The notes under the pieces: generated by a model
What the model was told of the DNA's origin: nothing
The model's database searches: none
The model's input: the letters and a program-made list of their open reading frames with translations, nothing else
In this document: positions 50,101 to 63,100 of the stretch, one piece after another
How positions within the stretch are numbered: position 1 is the stretch's first letter
Layout: each line of letters opens with the position of its first letter
Assembly: GCA_023053545.1 (NCBI GenBank)
Contig: JAKZAN010000006.1
Coordinates: 1,865,001 to 1,929,000 of the forward strand
Reading direction: 5' to 3'
DNA: 64,000 nt
Source of the DNA: Lepidurus packardi
Taxonomy: Eukaryota; Arthropoda; Branchiopoda; Notostraca; Triopsidae
Program-made: the position numbers and the translations under genes

Positions 50101-50352
50101 TTCCACGGGCCCTATGCTGCTGCTGCTGCTTTTGCCCGCGGCCAAGGCCCGCGAAGTCCCAGTCGAGGTGCTTACATAACCGAATTTATCTAATTCTGCA
50201 GTGCTTGAAGTTCATGGAGCTAGAGTAGCTAGAGTGGGTTACTTCCTTCCCTTCAACCCCAAAGATTAAAAAATTTCAAGCTTGACACGGTTTTGCTAGC
50301 TGACTTCTGGCTAGCTGTTGGGCCGTCTTTACTGGATGGCCCAGCAACCAAG
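47162..50352. other. Divergent intergenic region between ATF6 and DGK-theta
   Basis: Both promoters should be here. A degenerate AGGTTAG-type repeat lies at 47635-47660 and a (TGC)5 run at 50115-50130. The 60 bp before the DGK-theta ATG contain GCTAGCTG twice (about 50295 and 50311). No other gene was supported. Confidence 0.5.
50115..50130. repeat. (TGC)5 trinucleotide repeat
   Basis: Five TGC units about 225 bp upstream of the DGK-theta start codon, probably in its 5' UTR or promoter. Confidence 0.75.
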
Positions 50353-53300
50353 ATGGCGGCTGGAGGTGCGGGCGAAGACTACGTACCCACCACCGGAAGT
50401 CATGGGCACTACTTCGTCAAGAAAACCTTTCATAAGCCTACCTACTGCCACCACTGCCAGGATTTACTCTGGGGATTGATTGGACAAGGTTATGTCTGCG
50501 AAGGTGAGCTTTTTAACCCCATACTCAAGCCAGTTCTTCAGTCTCAGGACTAACTCGCGATCAATACACGGTCCCAATCCATTCCTACCCGATACAGCTC
50601 TGGTCAAAATTGGCTATTAATTGTTTTTGGTATGAAGACCTTCGCTAAAAATAATTTCCTATAGCCGAACTTTTCGTTAGACTGTGATAGAATGCAGTGC
50701 ATTGTACATACACAATAATGAAAACTAAGATTTTTAAGTCCAAGGCTTCGAGCTTTAAACACAGCAAAGGCGACAAGCAACTTCAGTTTTCACTCCGTAT
50801 TGAATGAGGAAGGATAAAAACATACGTGTCTGTTGTGTTCCATTTGTGTTGGTTACGCTGGAGCCAAATTATCTTAAAGTTAGCATGGGAGGCAAAGGCA
50901 CAGAAGAAACCTTCGACACTGTTGTCGTCTTGTCGTGTTTCTCTTTGCCTTGGCTGTTCCCTTATCACCTAAAAATAGCCTAAGGGCTCGAGTAAGATCT
51001 AACCGCTCCAGGGGACTAACACGCTTCAGGCCTAGTCACCTACAGCAGATTATTTGTATATACAGGCCGCTCTCACACACACGAATTGGCGTTCTTATTT
51101 CTCCCGTATCTTTTTAGTCCTTAACAGGCCCCAAAGCAATTTTTAGATGCTAGGAAAATAAGTGCCAGGCGCTAAACATCGAGGGCAAAGCCCCAGAATA
51201 ACTTTCTTGTTAATAATGAGCTATATGCACTATATTTGGCCTCTTCGAGAAAAATGTGAACCGCTTAGGCTAGTAGGGTGAGAAACATAACACGTGTAAC
51301 CAAAAGAGCAAATGCTGTTTGTATCACTGGTTCATCACTGCCTGCGCGCAAAACAAATTTTCGCACAGACAGCATTTGCGCTAAACTAAAAACGGAACTG
51401 CAATGGTACGGTTACCTTATTGATTGCACATTTTCAAATACTTATGAGTTCTTCAGAACATATCAAGTGCAGAATAATTTCTGGGGAAAGAAAATGTTTC
51501 CTGCCAATTGATACATATAGTGTGGCAGAGCATTTTCCTGTTTGGGTATTTTCTTGTGGCTATTTTGCGGCCTCCTTGCTTCCGGTTTCATTTCATAAAT
51601 TGTAATTCTCGGTATAACCGGTTGCTAAAGTAACTATCTAGAATAGGCATCAGCATTTCGAAAACACAGATCTCGACAAAAAAGTAAATGGCCTCAAACC
51701 AACTGAACAGGATTTTCTAAGGGCCGAGTTCCTATGGCAAAAACTTCAAGTCCGAATCAATCAGTTTTTGAGATCTTCAATCAGTCTGAAATAACATTAT
51801 CAGCTAATTTGGTGAACTTGTTCCCGAAAGCTTTCTTTATGTATATGTTCGACATTAATAAAAACCAATAAAGTTCCTTTCATTGCAGTGTGTAATTTTG
51901 TGGTACACGACCGATGTTTAAAGACGGTGGTTTCCCCTTGTACCAGCATCGCAGCAGCTCTTATTGAGGTAAGAAACTTCCAAGCCAAAGCAGCTAGCCT
52001 GTTGCGCTTAAACTCATTTGTCATTAGCACTAATGCCTGACTTGTAATAGGCATATCATAACAAAGAACTTAACCCTGCTTCTGTGGGTATTCTGTTGCC
52101 TTCGGCTGACACCATAACAGTAATATATAAATGTCATTCTGCACATGGCAAGCGGATGACGTTAGTAGCGGCATAATGCGCTGACCCAGACCCGTGTCTG
52201 ACGTAGCCTTAGGGCCTTCTCCGTAACCCTCAAAACTGCCTACCTTCGACACAAGCAGTCTCCATTTCGCCCTCCTATCGATGATCTGCATCCCTTTGGT
52301 TGGTTACATACATTTAGCATGGCTTAAAAGCTGTCACACGAGCAAATACACACTCACATCAAGGGTTTACGAACCACGAATTTAAACGCCTCAAGGAATT
52401 AGTCTGGCCGGAAACGATATACTATACACACCCTGACAGTTCTATACATTCTTCCGACTGTCAGTAGGCCTATTTGCTCTTTCTTTTAAGAAAAAGTTAC
52501 CAACCCAGCAACAGCCACGTTCTATACCTGTGACAAAATTTGAAGCAGAGTACAGGCAACACTTCTCTGCAATGTTGCCAGACCGCTACTTTATTTATTG
52601 ATTGATCCAGTCCCAGTTCCAATTCTACTTAATCAGACGTTTGGACACTGTCCCTTTTTAGAAAAATAAAGGTAAACAAGCTTGCGCGTTTGACAAACAA
52701 TTAAGCTTAGGGACGTGCATCTCAAAATCGGCCGTTTTAAACTTCCATGGGTTTTCTGCGGAAAGTTGACGTCTTGGTACCGTAACAAGTGGTCGGTAAG
52801 GACTTTCCTATAAAGACAGACTTGGATCATCCCTTTGGGGAATCTTGAATTGTGTACATTCTATCATGCACCATTTTAGTCTGGGTGGGTTAAAGCTTAA
52901 TTCGCTAGGAAATGCAAACGTTGCTATATCTTGACGTTATCAACGGTAAACAGACCGTCATCAGGCCAATTCAGGCCCTGTAACGTAGCAAGATTCAGAT
53001 TGCTACACTGCAGTGCGCACTCACATAACACAAACACAGCAGTACTTCGGAATGGTTGTCATGGCGACATCCTCCATCGATCTTTCGCCAGCTTCTCGGA
53101 CGACGAGAAAAGAGGATATGCTCTTAGAATCAGGAACCAGAGCAGAAACTGGGAGAGAATGACTATTTCTTTTGTAGACGCCCACTCTGTAAAGAGAAGA
53201 CACGGGGGTGATTCTTTTTCCCTTTGCTGCTTGTTTTGTCAACCTCCGTTTTGGAGGCCCGGCGTACAGGAAGTGGTTGTTCCTTGTTGAAAACTGCAGC

Positions 53301-56300
53301 ACCAGCCATCGTTCCTAAAATGCTAGGTATCGACGAACTTCTGAATAGCTTCAAAATATTGTTCATGAGCGAGCACCGACAGTTATTTGCCTTCACTATA
53401 GGCTCTCCTAGTATTGCTGGCTGAAAAACATTGGAAGGAAGGAAGTTTCAACAAGACTTGAAAACTAAAGTTCTGGGAAGCTTTAGTTAAGAAGAGCGCC
53501 GAAATAAATGTAGGCATAAACGCTATGCTAAAGTACATGAGTAATAGTCTAACTGAGAATCAAAGCAGAATCGATGCCAGAATTTGTTTGGGGAATTGGA
53601 AGTGGAGGCTTGCTTGCATCCATTAAGAAAATACATCAACGAAGGAATAAAAAGTCTATGGCAAATTCGGTTGCCAAGCTTATATGATGAAATTAATTGC
53701 GATATTAAAACGTAGCGACTGTGATACATAAAACATCTGCTCTTAACTTTGTCATGTAAGAAGAGCAATTTTCGTAGCTTGAACCGAAACACTGTCCCGC
53801 AACGACTTAAGATTTCAAGTCACATCGCAAACAGCGGAAACTAGAAAGAAATCGAACAACTCGACTTTCATGAAAAAATTTCTCGTGCACATCATTATCA
53901 TTTCCTTTTGCTTGATTCAGACGAAGCTGCAAGAGACGCTGAATGACAGATTTCCTGGCCAGGAGACGAAAAAATAAATAAAAAAAGGACAGAACGGCTC
54001 TTACACTTGATTTCCGGTATTGATTAGAGACTAAAGTCTTTCTTCAAAATCTTTTCTAGACTCCTGTCGCACATTTCTGGGCCGAATCCACGCACCAGCA
54101 GCAGAAAAGACGATTTTGCAATGTATGCCGTAAACGCCTGGATGACACGTGTTCATTTCGTTGCGAAAGTAAGCCAAGTTTAGCCATGAAATATGTTAAT
54201 AATCTTAACCGTGAAATATGTTTATTTCTGTATACTCGAAAAAAGCCTATCTAAGAAGTATTCTTTGTAAGGAAACCCTGTCCTCGGTAAATTGTTGTCA
54301 TTTTACTGGCGCCAGCAATCATGTGCTCCAAACGTCATAACATGCATGACAATCTTTTTCATACTATACAGCGGCCTCATTGGCCTCCTCTTTCTGAAAA
54401 CTCATTTTGGGAACAAGACAAGGGGAAACGATATAGCTAAAAGCATCTTGATTCTATTCGAGTGTTGCCTTCTCTGTCTCTGCCTACGTCAGCAAGTGAC
54501 GTCCTTACCCGTAAAAACAGGGAGGGGACCGAGGACGTGAGTAATAATAACGCTACGTTTTTGTTTTGTTTTTAAAAGGCGGAGAAAACAGGCGAAAGAA
54601 AGGCTTAAAGCTTAGCATAACTGTATTTCGTCTCTTGTTGTTCTGTTATAAGTTTGCGAGTACCACACCCATGCCGAATGCCAAGATGGCGCTGCTGCCA
54701 ACTGCCGTCAAGCTGCTAGCTATGTGCCGGGTCGCGTTCTGGCGGACATTAAACCTGTTCATCACTGGCGAGAAGGAAATCTGCCTACTGGAGCTAAATG
54801 CGCCGTTTGCAAAAAATCCTGTTGGAGCGCAGAATGCCTTTCGGGCTGGAAATGCGAATGGTGTGGTGCAGCGGTACGATATATTGCTTCTAGATACCTG
54901 GATGCTTTCAAATTCACTTGGAAATCATTTTGAAATCAATGAAAATAATAATAATATAACACAGGCACATTCGGCTTGTTATCGACATGTGAATCCGGAA
55001 TGTAACTATGGGACACTTTGCCCTATCATGCTCCCTCCGCATGCGGTTAGCATGCCCAGGACTTCCTTGGCTATTGAGACTATTATTGGCTTCATGCCAC
55101 GTAGAAGAGATACCCTCTCACGTGAGTTCAATATATTTTGACCGAATCAGGTGTTGCTGCGTTACTAAGGCTGTTGACGTTCATAGCTCGGAGCATATCA
55201 GAAGACTTTTCAAGCGGAGGTGAAACGAAAACTGGAGCGGGTCGAGATGCCATGGAGGAATCCAGCAGCGGTGGACGAGAGCGAGACCGTGATCGATCGC
55301 GAGAACGGGAAGACCGTGACGAAGAAGTGATCAAGGTGTTCGACGGCAATGCCTCCTTGCGTCATAATGTGTACAAATTGATCTCTCTGTCGCGGTACGT
55401 CACCGCGGAACAGCTTTTAGCTGCCACACTCTGGGCATTCCATATTACTGCCGACCCAGGTACATATTCTCCTCTAAAACTTCAACAAGCTAAGAAAACA
55501 AGTCCAATTTCTTTGACAGCGGGATTTTACCTAACGGACGCCCATAGTGACGATGACAAAGAACTGACCAACCCTCATCCCGTAACTGCTCTGACGCGGC
55601 TGGATGGTAAACGGCCCGCCGTGCTTCTCCGCTTCAGGTAACCTTACACAGAGTAACCCCAAAACAAATATCGAAATTAATTGTATGAAACACTTTTATA
55701 CAGACATAACATTGACACGGGTTGGGTCCGGGTACACGCCGGCCGATTAAAAGTTTCCGAATCGCCCAAATTAGTGCCCGTCACGACGTATACCACTGTC
55801 GAGCATCTCATCGAAGAATCTTTACCCTTATTCGGTCTTGAACACTCTAACACTCTAGACATTTCTATGTGTGAAGTCATTTTAGACAAAGGAGGAGGTA
55901 AACTGTCGTGTTCCCCTGTCCTGTATCTAACACGCCTTCACTTTTCACGTTACAGTGAGCGAGCGCGTCGCTAGCAATGACGAAATTCCATGGGAAAACC
56001 TCAAACAGATTGGCAACGAATCTTTGCACCAAATGCAAATGACGCGGTTTTACCTGCAGCCTAAAGAAGACCCACACGGACCTAATGTAGCAGTCTTCGT
56101 TGGGAATTTACCACCCAACTTATCCCAACGGCAATACGAAAATATTCTTATGGACTCACTGGGCAAAGGTACAAATTCAAGTAATATCTACCACGAGAAC
56201 TACAATGTTACTATTTTCAGAAAACAAATTTGTATCTATTGGGCCTATCTATTACGAATACGGGTCTATGGTAATTACCTACAAGACTTCAGAATCGGCA

Positions 56301-58618
56301 ATCCAAGCTTGCGAATCGCTTCGTACAGCGACCTACGAAAACGACAAGAAATTTCTAGGTAACTTTTGAACCTGTACGATGTTAACATTCCAAAAGCTTT
56401 CTAAAAGAAAATGCTAAGTAAATTATGCATAACTTGAAAAATCCAGTCCGACAAGAGCTTGAAAGTAATTTTCTCCTGCTTCAGCGATAATCAATGCTTC
56501 GTAACGAAATCACGAGCTCTCAATGAAATGTCATGGAAACGTTTGCAAATATGCCCGTTCTGCTGGTATAACAGTAGTACTTCCAACCTATTATGGCTTC
56601 CTAATTATACCGATTATCAAACAGGCGTAGGAATTTATATGGTCAAATTTGTTTTTATCTTAGTGGTACTGTTACCCAACATCATACCTCATCTCATTCC
56701 ATCTGGAGTTGTCCCTCTCCTTGTCTTTGTAAACGTCAAGTCTGGCGGCTGCCAGGGCCTAGAACTCGTCACGAATTTCCGCAAACTTTTAAACCCTTAC
56801 CAGGTTTACGATCTAGATATTGGTGGGCCTCTGCCAGGGTAAGCTTTCCACACTTTTTAGCTTCCCGTGTTTAATCAATCATAACGATTTGCCCACAGGC
56901 TTTACGTCTTCCGGCACGTCCGGGACTATCGTATATTGGTATGCGGCGGAGACGGGACCATCGGCTGGGTGTTACAATGTTTAGACAATGTGGGGCAAGA
57001 CAGTGAATGTTCTTCACCGCCGTGTGCCATCGTTCCCCTCGGAACTGGTATACCATAATTATTATGGATATTCTAATCTTCAGTCATCGAATGTGTTGGC
57101 GTTATAGGCAATGACTTGGCCCGTGTATTGCGCTGGGGACCGGGTTATACGGGAGGCGAAGATCCCATGACTTTGCTCCGGGATGTCATCGATGCCGAAG
57201 AAATTCGCTTGGACCGATGGACGGTCGTGTTTCATCCAGAAGAAAAAAGCGATAAAGACGATAAGACAGGTCTTAGTAACTCCACAGGTACGAAGTTGGC
57301 TGTCATAAAGAAACGTGACGTCATCGTCCCTTATTTTCCCCGAAAAGGATCAACGAATGAGGATAATACACAAATCTTTGTCATGAACAACTACTTCGGT
57401 ATCGGCATCGATGCAGACCTATGTTTGGATTTCCACAACGCCAGGGAGGAAAACCCTAACAAATTTAACAGTCGCTTACATAACAAAGGTGTATATGTCA
57501 AAATGGGTCTGCGCAAAATGATGGGCCGTAAATTGTGCAAAGATTTGTACAAAGAAATCAGACTCGAAGTGGACGGGAAGTTGGTTGAACTTCCACCTGT
57601 AGAAGGCATTATCATTCTGAATATTCTCAGGTAACATCAGTTTCTTAAAAGGCTCGCGATCTAAAACTCAGCTACCTCAAAAAAAAAGTTGGGGATCTGG
57701 CGCCAATCCATGGGGTCCTGAACGAGAAGAATCTTTTTCCAAGCCAAATCACTGGGATGGGATGCTGGAAGTCGTGGGCGTAACGGGAGTATTGCATTTA
57801 GGACAAATTCAATCCGGCCTAAGATCAGCTATCCGTATTGCTCAAGTAAAAAAACAAAACCAGGAAAAAGGAACAATAAAGAAAGCGTTGTCTGCTCGAT
57901 TTAAGTATTGATTGTGCAATCCTCTATTTCTTTGCAGGGTGGTCACATTAAGATTAAGATGCACTCGGAGATGCCCATCCAAGTAGACGGCGAGCCATGG
58001 GTACAAGGCTCTGGCGAGATTGTTGTTCTCAAATCAGCTTTGAAGGTAAGCATTGAATGCATATAACCCGATAACTGTCCTAGAGACAACAAAGGAGTAA
58101 ATTTACTCGTTGGGTTCGTACTAACAACTTGTTCCGATCTACCGTTGCGAATTCCAGCTGTCGCGTAAATGACTTTGAATTTGCTTGGACTCGATCTGGA
58201 AAATGCGATGCTGTTGGCGAGCTCTGTAGGATCTTTAAGAAAAATCTGAATTCTGGCTTGCTATCATTCTAATTGGTTTAAAAGCTTCATCGCCTTCAAC
58301 TGTGAACGTTTTGTTTGTCTGTTTGTTGTGTTGCTTCTCATATAGGCAACAATGCTCAAGAAAAGCAAGGGCAAGCATCGCTGCGTCCAGTCTGAGCAAT
58401 TGGGCATTTCCTATGACGAAACTACCACTCAGACCCATAACAGCAATAGCAACACATCTGAGCCCTCTATCCTAAACAGTAGTAGTATAATACCGGACCA
58501 CCATCACACCACGACCATTGCTGAAGTCCTCACTCCTCCCTTGGCCAGTAGTACCCATGCCCCCCAGCACAACACCCCTAAAAGTGCACTGCGCACGCTT
58601 TATCATACTACTGTCTAA
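50353..58618 (+). CDS. DGKQ: Diacylglycerol kinase theta, long isoform
   Basis: Phosphorylates diacylglycerol to phosphatidic acid, ending DAG signals at membranes; the C. elegans orthologue DGK-1 modulates synaptic release. Sixteen coding exons join in phase: 50353-50503, 51889-51968, 54060-54168, 54653-54873, 54965-55121, 55187-55459, 55520-55637, 55704-55897, 55956-56168, 56221-56358, 56664-56838, 56899-57047, 57108-57630, 57689-57845, 57938-58045, 58346-58618. The product is 1012 residues. Three C1 domains lie at about 19-68, 82-131 and 151-200. A charged [12 protein letters not shown] linker precedes a Ras-associating region from about 287 ([17 protein letters not shown]). The catalytic domain has [10 protein letters not shown] and GGDGT at 626-630, followed by the accessory domain ([20 protein letters not shown]). 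This set of three C1 domains plus RA defines the theta type. Exon 14 uses an A-rich acceptor with no pyrimidine tract. Confidence 0.95.
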
Positions 58619-58944
58619 ACTTTTTGTTTTCATAGTTTGTTTGTATCCCCTTGCACACCAATCGGTCATCCGCGCCCTGCCCTGCCAGTGTCAATTTTCT
58701 TTGGTTTGGAAACAAGCTTTCAAATTCGCACGCTTTTACGAACACACACAGACTTACACACCACCAAACACACATGCACTTATCTCTGTATAAAACAACC
58801 CTCTGAATTAAAATTACCCTGTCTAATTATGTATTGTCTTTTCTTCTATGTTCCGTTTTCATCTCTGTACCCAATTGCCTGGGTTCTTCTTGCACCTGCT
58901 GTCTACCACCCACACACTGAACTTGCACCCACTACTCCAATCAG

Positions 58945-59091
58945 GCCACCATGTTGAAAAAAGTTCGCGCTAAAGTGAAGCGACGTAATACGGACCCGTT
59001 TTTATCACTTCCACCATCCTCGTCAAGTCCGCAGGCGTTGCCAAGTGCCCGGAGTGAGCCTGCAACCACAAATAGACCATTAGGAATGTAA
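58945..59091 (+). CDS. DGKQ: Alternative last exon of DGK-theta (short isoform)
   Basis: After an acceptor at 58944 (CAATCAG) the frame GCC ACC ATG TTG AAA AAA opens in the same phase as exon 16. It encodes ATMLKK followed by a basic stretch (VRAKVKRRNTDP) and a Ser/Pro/Ala-rich tail, ending at TAA 59089-59091. Exon 16 at 58346 also starts ATMLKK. Splicing exon 15 to this exon would give a 970-residue protein. The basic start resembles the C-terminus of vertebrate DGK-theta. The two exons look like duplicated, mutually exclusive last exons. Confidence 0.75.
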   Translation, partial: ATMLKKVRAKVKRRNTDPFLSLPPSSSSPQALPSARSEPATTNRPLGM

Positions 59092-59939
59092 CTCAACCAA
59101 GAATTTTGCACCAAATCTCTATGGGGAAAAAGCCCTTGGAAAAGAGAGAAATCGCGAACGTCGCTTTTGACGCACATCGACAGCCATGGTAATGCACTTA
59201 TTGGCCGGTTCAACTGTGTTGGCTCGGCTACGGATAACGAACAGTGTTCAGTGTTTCTATTAAATGTCAGGAAATCTCAAATTATGAAAAAACGACATTA
59301 TTCCGTTCCTGAAAATGAGCGAAGAATTTCCAATGCTACTCCAAAACTGAGTTCATAAGCAAAATCTCCAACTCTCCAAATCTCCCACCCCCAGCCTCCC
59401 TCCATCCTCAACTCCATCCCAAGGAAAAACAAAAACTCGGTGTAACTGCTATGCAGGAGACAGAATGTTTGTTGGACCGGATTTTCGTAGGTCCTTTTCA
59501 TTTCCCCACTAAAGACTTCGTCACCTACTATACATCCTATAGTGTTTTACGTTTCCAACCCCGAATCCCCACCGAATATCTGCTGCCCCTTCGCAGGAGT
59601 ATTACACTTCTACTATCCCCCCACCCCCCCTGGCTATTGACTCTGGTTTCTTTATACTTAAGAAATTACTAGATCTTTTTTTTATGCATTTTCGTCCTAT
59701 TTCTCTTCGTCTTGAAAAGCCCTTCCTTCTAAATCCAGTTGCCAGAATCCTATATTTGCTGGGTGCTCCAAAGACAAAACTCTCTAAATACCTGCCAAGT
59801 GACTGAATTGAAAGTGTGTATTGTGTACTAGCAAAGGTATTCCTCAGCACCCAAATTTACAATGCGGTCGATCTCATCGAGTGCCAAAACGGACCTTTTC
59901 CTCTTGAATCTTTAAACCTTCTTTAAAAAAAAGAGAACA
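59092..59939. other. Probable DGK-theta 3' flank
   Basis: Pyrimidine-rich stretches (for example near 59380-59410 and 59615-59632) and an ATTAAA near 59259 that could serve the short isoform. No gene seen. Confidence 0.4.
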
Positions 59940-60170
59940 ATGTCTATGGAAGAAGCTTATCAGTTCCTTTACTGCGCTCAGTTTTTAACGCCCTGTGGTG
60001 CCCTCAGTTCCATTCTATATGCCGCGCAGAAATTGTTGATTGCCTGCGGAATTAGTTTGTTAATTTTTCTAATTTTCTGTTCAGCCATATTGGATTGTTA
60101 TCACGTTTGCGCAGAACGAGCCAAAAGGAACCCTGGAGATCTTTTGGTCCGCGGACTGGGCCTTGTTTAA
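59940..60170 (+). CDS. Small ORF with one predicted membrane segment
   Basis: A 76-codon ATG frame with a good start context (GAACAATGT). The product begins MSMEEAYQFLYCAQF and has a strongly hydrophobic stretch (LLIACGISLLIFLIFCSAIL, about residues 32-51) followed by a basic tail (CAERAKRNPG), so a small single-pass membrane protein is conceivable. No relative is recognised and no introns or promoter can be assigned. It lies 850 bp after DGK-theta and could simply be in its 3' UTR. Confidence 0.2.
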   Translation: MSMEEAYQFLYCAQFLTPCGALSSILYAAQKLLIACGISLLIFLIFCSAILDCYHVCAERAKRNPGDLLVRGLGLV

Positions 60171-63100
60171 ACAAAAAAATTAAACTCCTTATAAAAGATT
60201 ACTTTCATGCCTAGCTTCAATTCCTTCACTTGGGCTCAGTTTACCTGGTGAACTAATGGATTCGCGGGTAAAGAGTGCTGGAATTTTGGTTATGCACGGA
60301 GTCTTTGATATGTAAAGGCAGATGTCCAAAGATCTTCGTGTTAAAATATTTGGTTGAACAATGTTGTACAAGTTACAAAAAGCGGCTTTAGGCTCAACAC
60401 AAACAAGAACAAGAATTAGCAGGCCAGTATTGGTAGACATCTTTGACGGCTGCAGTCTGAGTTTCAGATATAATTGCAAGTTACAACGATGGTTTGATAA
60501 TTTGGAGACGGAAGTCTACCACAAAACGCTTAAACGAACTTTTTTAAAAGACGTGCTGGATAGCTAAAGACTGGAAAAAGAAGAAAAGAAAACACCCAGT
60601 TTAACCCTTTCTTGAATCTTTTGATCCCATAAATTGCTGTCTCCGTCTTAAAACCTTTTCTTCTAATCCAAACGTTTTTTTAATGCGGGTTGATGACGGA
60701 TCGAAATAATTTTAAATTGTCACTTCCATGCCTCGTGGCAGTCTGCTATTTATTTTGTTTGGAGTCTAATGCACTTCTAATACCTTCCAAATACTCTCCA
60801 AAGAAAAGAAACCTCAACGCATACGGCAAGGTTAAACGTATTTTACTTTAATTTGAACCTCCCCAAGCATTTGGTTATTGCAATGATAGGGAAAAAAGAA
60901 CTTGTTTTTATTGTGCGAAACTTGACAACTGCAATAAGGTCGAGCGGTTAGGTGAAAACGCAAAACATAAGCGAACAGAGCATTCTGTGTACCAGATTTC
61001 AATTCAATAAAAGCCGTGATGGGTGTGCCGATTTTCTGCATTCAATCTTTGATTCATAAAGTCACATTTTTTTTATGCGTAATATTTCAGATGTAAATGG
61101 CAAAGTATAAAGAGACAATCTGCGGCTAACTCCTATAGTACTGAACAAGTACACATTTTTAAATACCTGACAAAAATTCTATAATGTGTCATAAAAAGAC
61201 ACTCAAAATCTTTAGGAATGGAAATTGTAGTGGCGCTGTAATACAAAATAAGCACAATTTACATTGAGTTGAGTTTTGTTACAGTGGAGTGTGCAGAGCT
61301 CTCATGACTAACGAATCGCAACTGTAACATGCCGCAATACCGTCTGCTTGTAGTGTGACTTGAAGAGCCGTGTGCTGAAACGATTCGTCTAATTTTGAAA
61401 GTAGCTGGCGTGGAATTTCAAGATAAAAAGACAAAAAAATTAAAGCTAAATCTTACCCCATACAAAAGAGTATGAGCTACCGCTCGTAATACTCAATAAT
61501 GAATACTTTGAATTAGAAGATCCCCTGCTCCTGTAATAGTCTAAAATCCCATACTGATATAACAAAGAAAAAAGAAAACTAATACTTTTCTATTAATGAC
61601 AATACATCCCCAAGGAATTGCCTTGAAATACAGTGGGTAAAAGTAAAAGAACTAGAAGGCATACGTTATTGCTTACGATCTATACATAAAGTTATTAAAA
61701 AAACAGGTTTGCGGGCCTTCCAATTTAAAGGTCTGACGAGTATGCGCAACAAACCACAAAAAATTACAATCCTGTTAAAAATCCCATGTTGCGTAGCTTT
61801 TAAGAGTCACTAGGTCTCCCAAAACACCGTTTTCTAGTACGAATTCTACAGGAATAGGCTCTCATTAATTTACTAAACGTAATTTATTGATGAATATGAA
61901 GGTCCTGAACGCTGAAGCTAAGCTACATCTCAATCAAAGCAATTATTTAGCATTACAAGCTTAGCTTATGGTCCAAACTCCACTTTTGGGATTTTCTCAA
62001 AAAATAGAGACGAAATTTCCCAACTAGGCCGTTTTTATGAGCTTTACCAAAATACAGAATTTCGATAAACCTTTGCGCAACTAGCTTGCTCCCTGTCTAC
62101 AATGCGGGTTAGTACGTTTTGTACTGCATGTTTCTTTGCACCGAATGAAATAGTCACGACTGAAATACCGCTGGCAGTAAAGATTGAATCGCCAACGCTA
62201 TCAACATTTCCAGAGCCGCTAGAGCACTTGGAAGTTGTACTGTCGAAGCATTTTCACTTGCCAAAGAGGCGGAGCTTGTTTTGATCGAGTGCCAATATCG
62301 GGTCGTTAGCAAGACAGGGTCATGGCTCAAGTACCGGGGTCAAGAACAAACCGTAGCTACCTTAACTGATCTACTACTGTAGTAGCGACATTTATGAAAC
62401 TATACGATGTTTAACGGTTCTCTTATCAATTGCCTTCCAGGCCGCTTTCAGGAATGATACAAGGATCAAGAAAGGCCTAATTTCCTGTAATACTGCATAA
62501 GCTACGAAGACAATCAACGAAAAGAAGTAATACAGCAGAGATTAAAAACTACCTTGCTGCAGTAATTGTTGTTCAGTAGCCAGGCGCCTGCGCCAAACCC
62601 GGGTGTTCGTGCAAGAAGACCATCGAATGCCCTACCGACGTGCTGGGCTAGTTATAGGCTTCTCACGACCTTATGCCCGTGTAGTATGAGACCAGCTCAG
62701 AATTTCTGCAGGCGTGTTAGCACGAGAAGCTGTTTACACCCACCTGTCCCTTAAATGTATTGTTAATTGTTATTAGCTACGTTCAGATAATACCTGGATT
62801 CTGCTTGTGGGTGGTCAACAGTTTACAACGTTAAATGAATGTGACTTATGTTACATTTCTATGAACAGAATATTCGCTTGAATTCTCAGCGCGGCTGTCA
62901 TGAGTGAACACAAAGGATGGTTAAATACTAGTTCCAGTGTTTAGACGGAAAACGCACCAAAGTGATAATCTTAGAGGCCCCGTCGACATTGTTGATAACG
63001 TCATAAGCGTGACGGATAAATCGGAGTTTTCCCTTTAAGGTTCGTAACAGGACGGGGGCTGACAACACAGAATGGAGAAAACAGTTGGATTTGAGTAACA

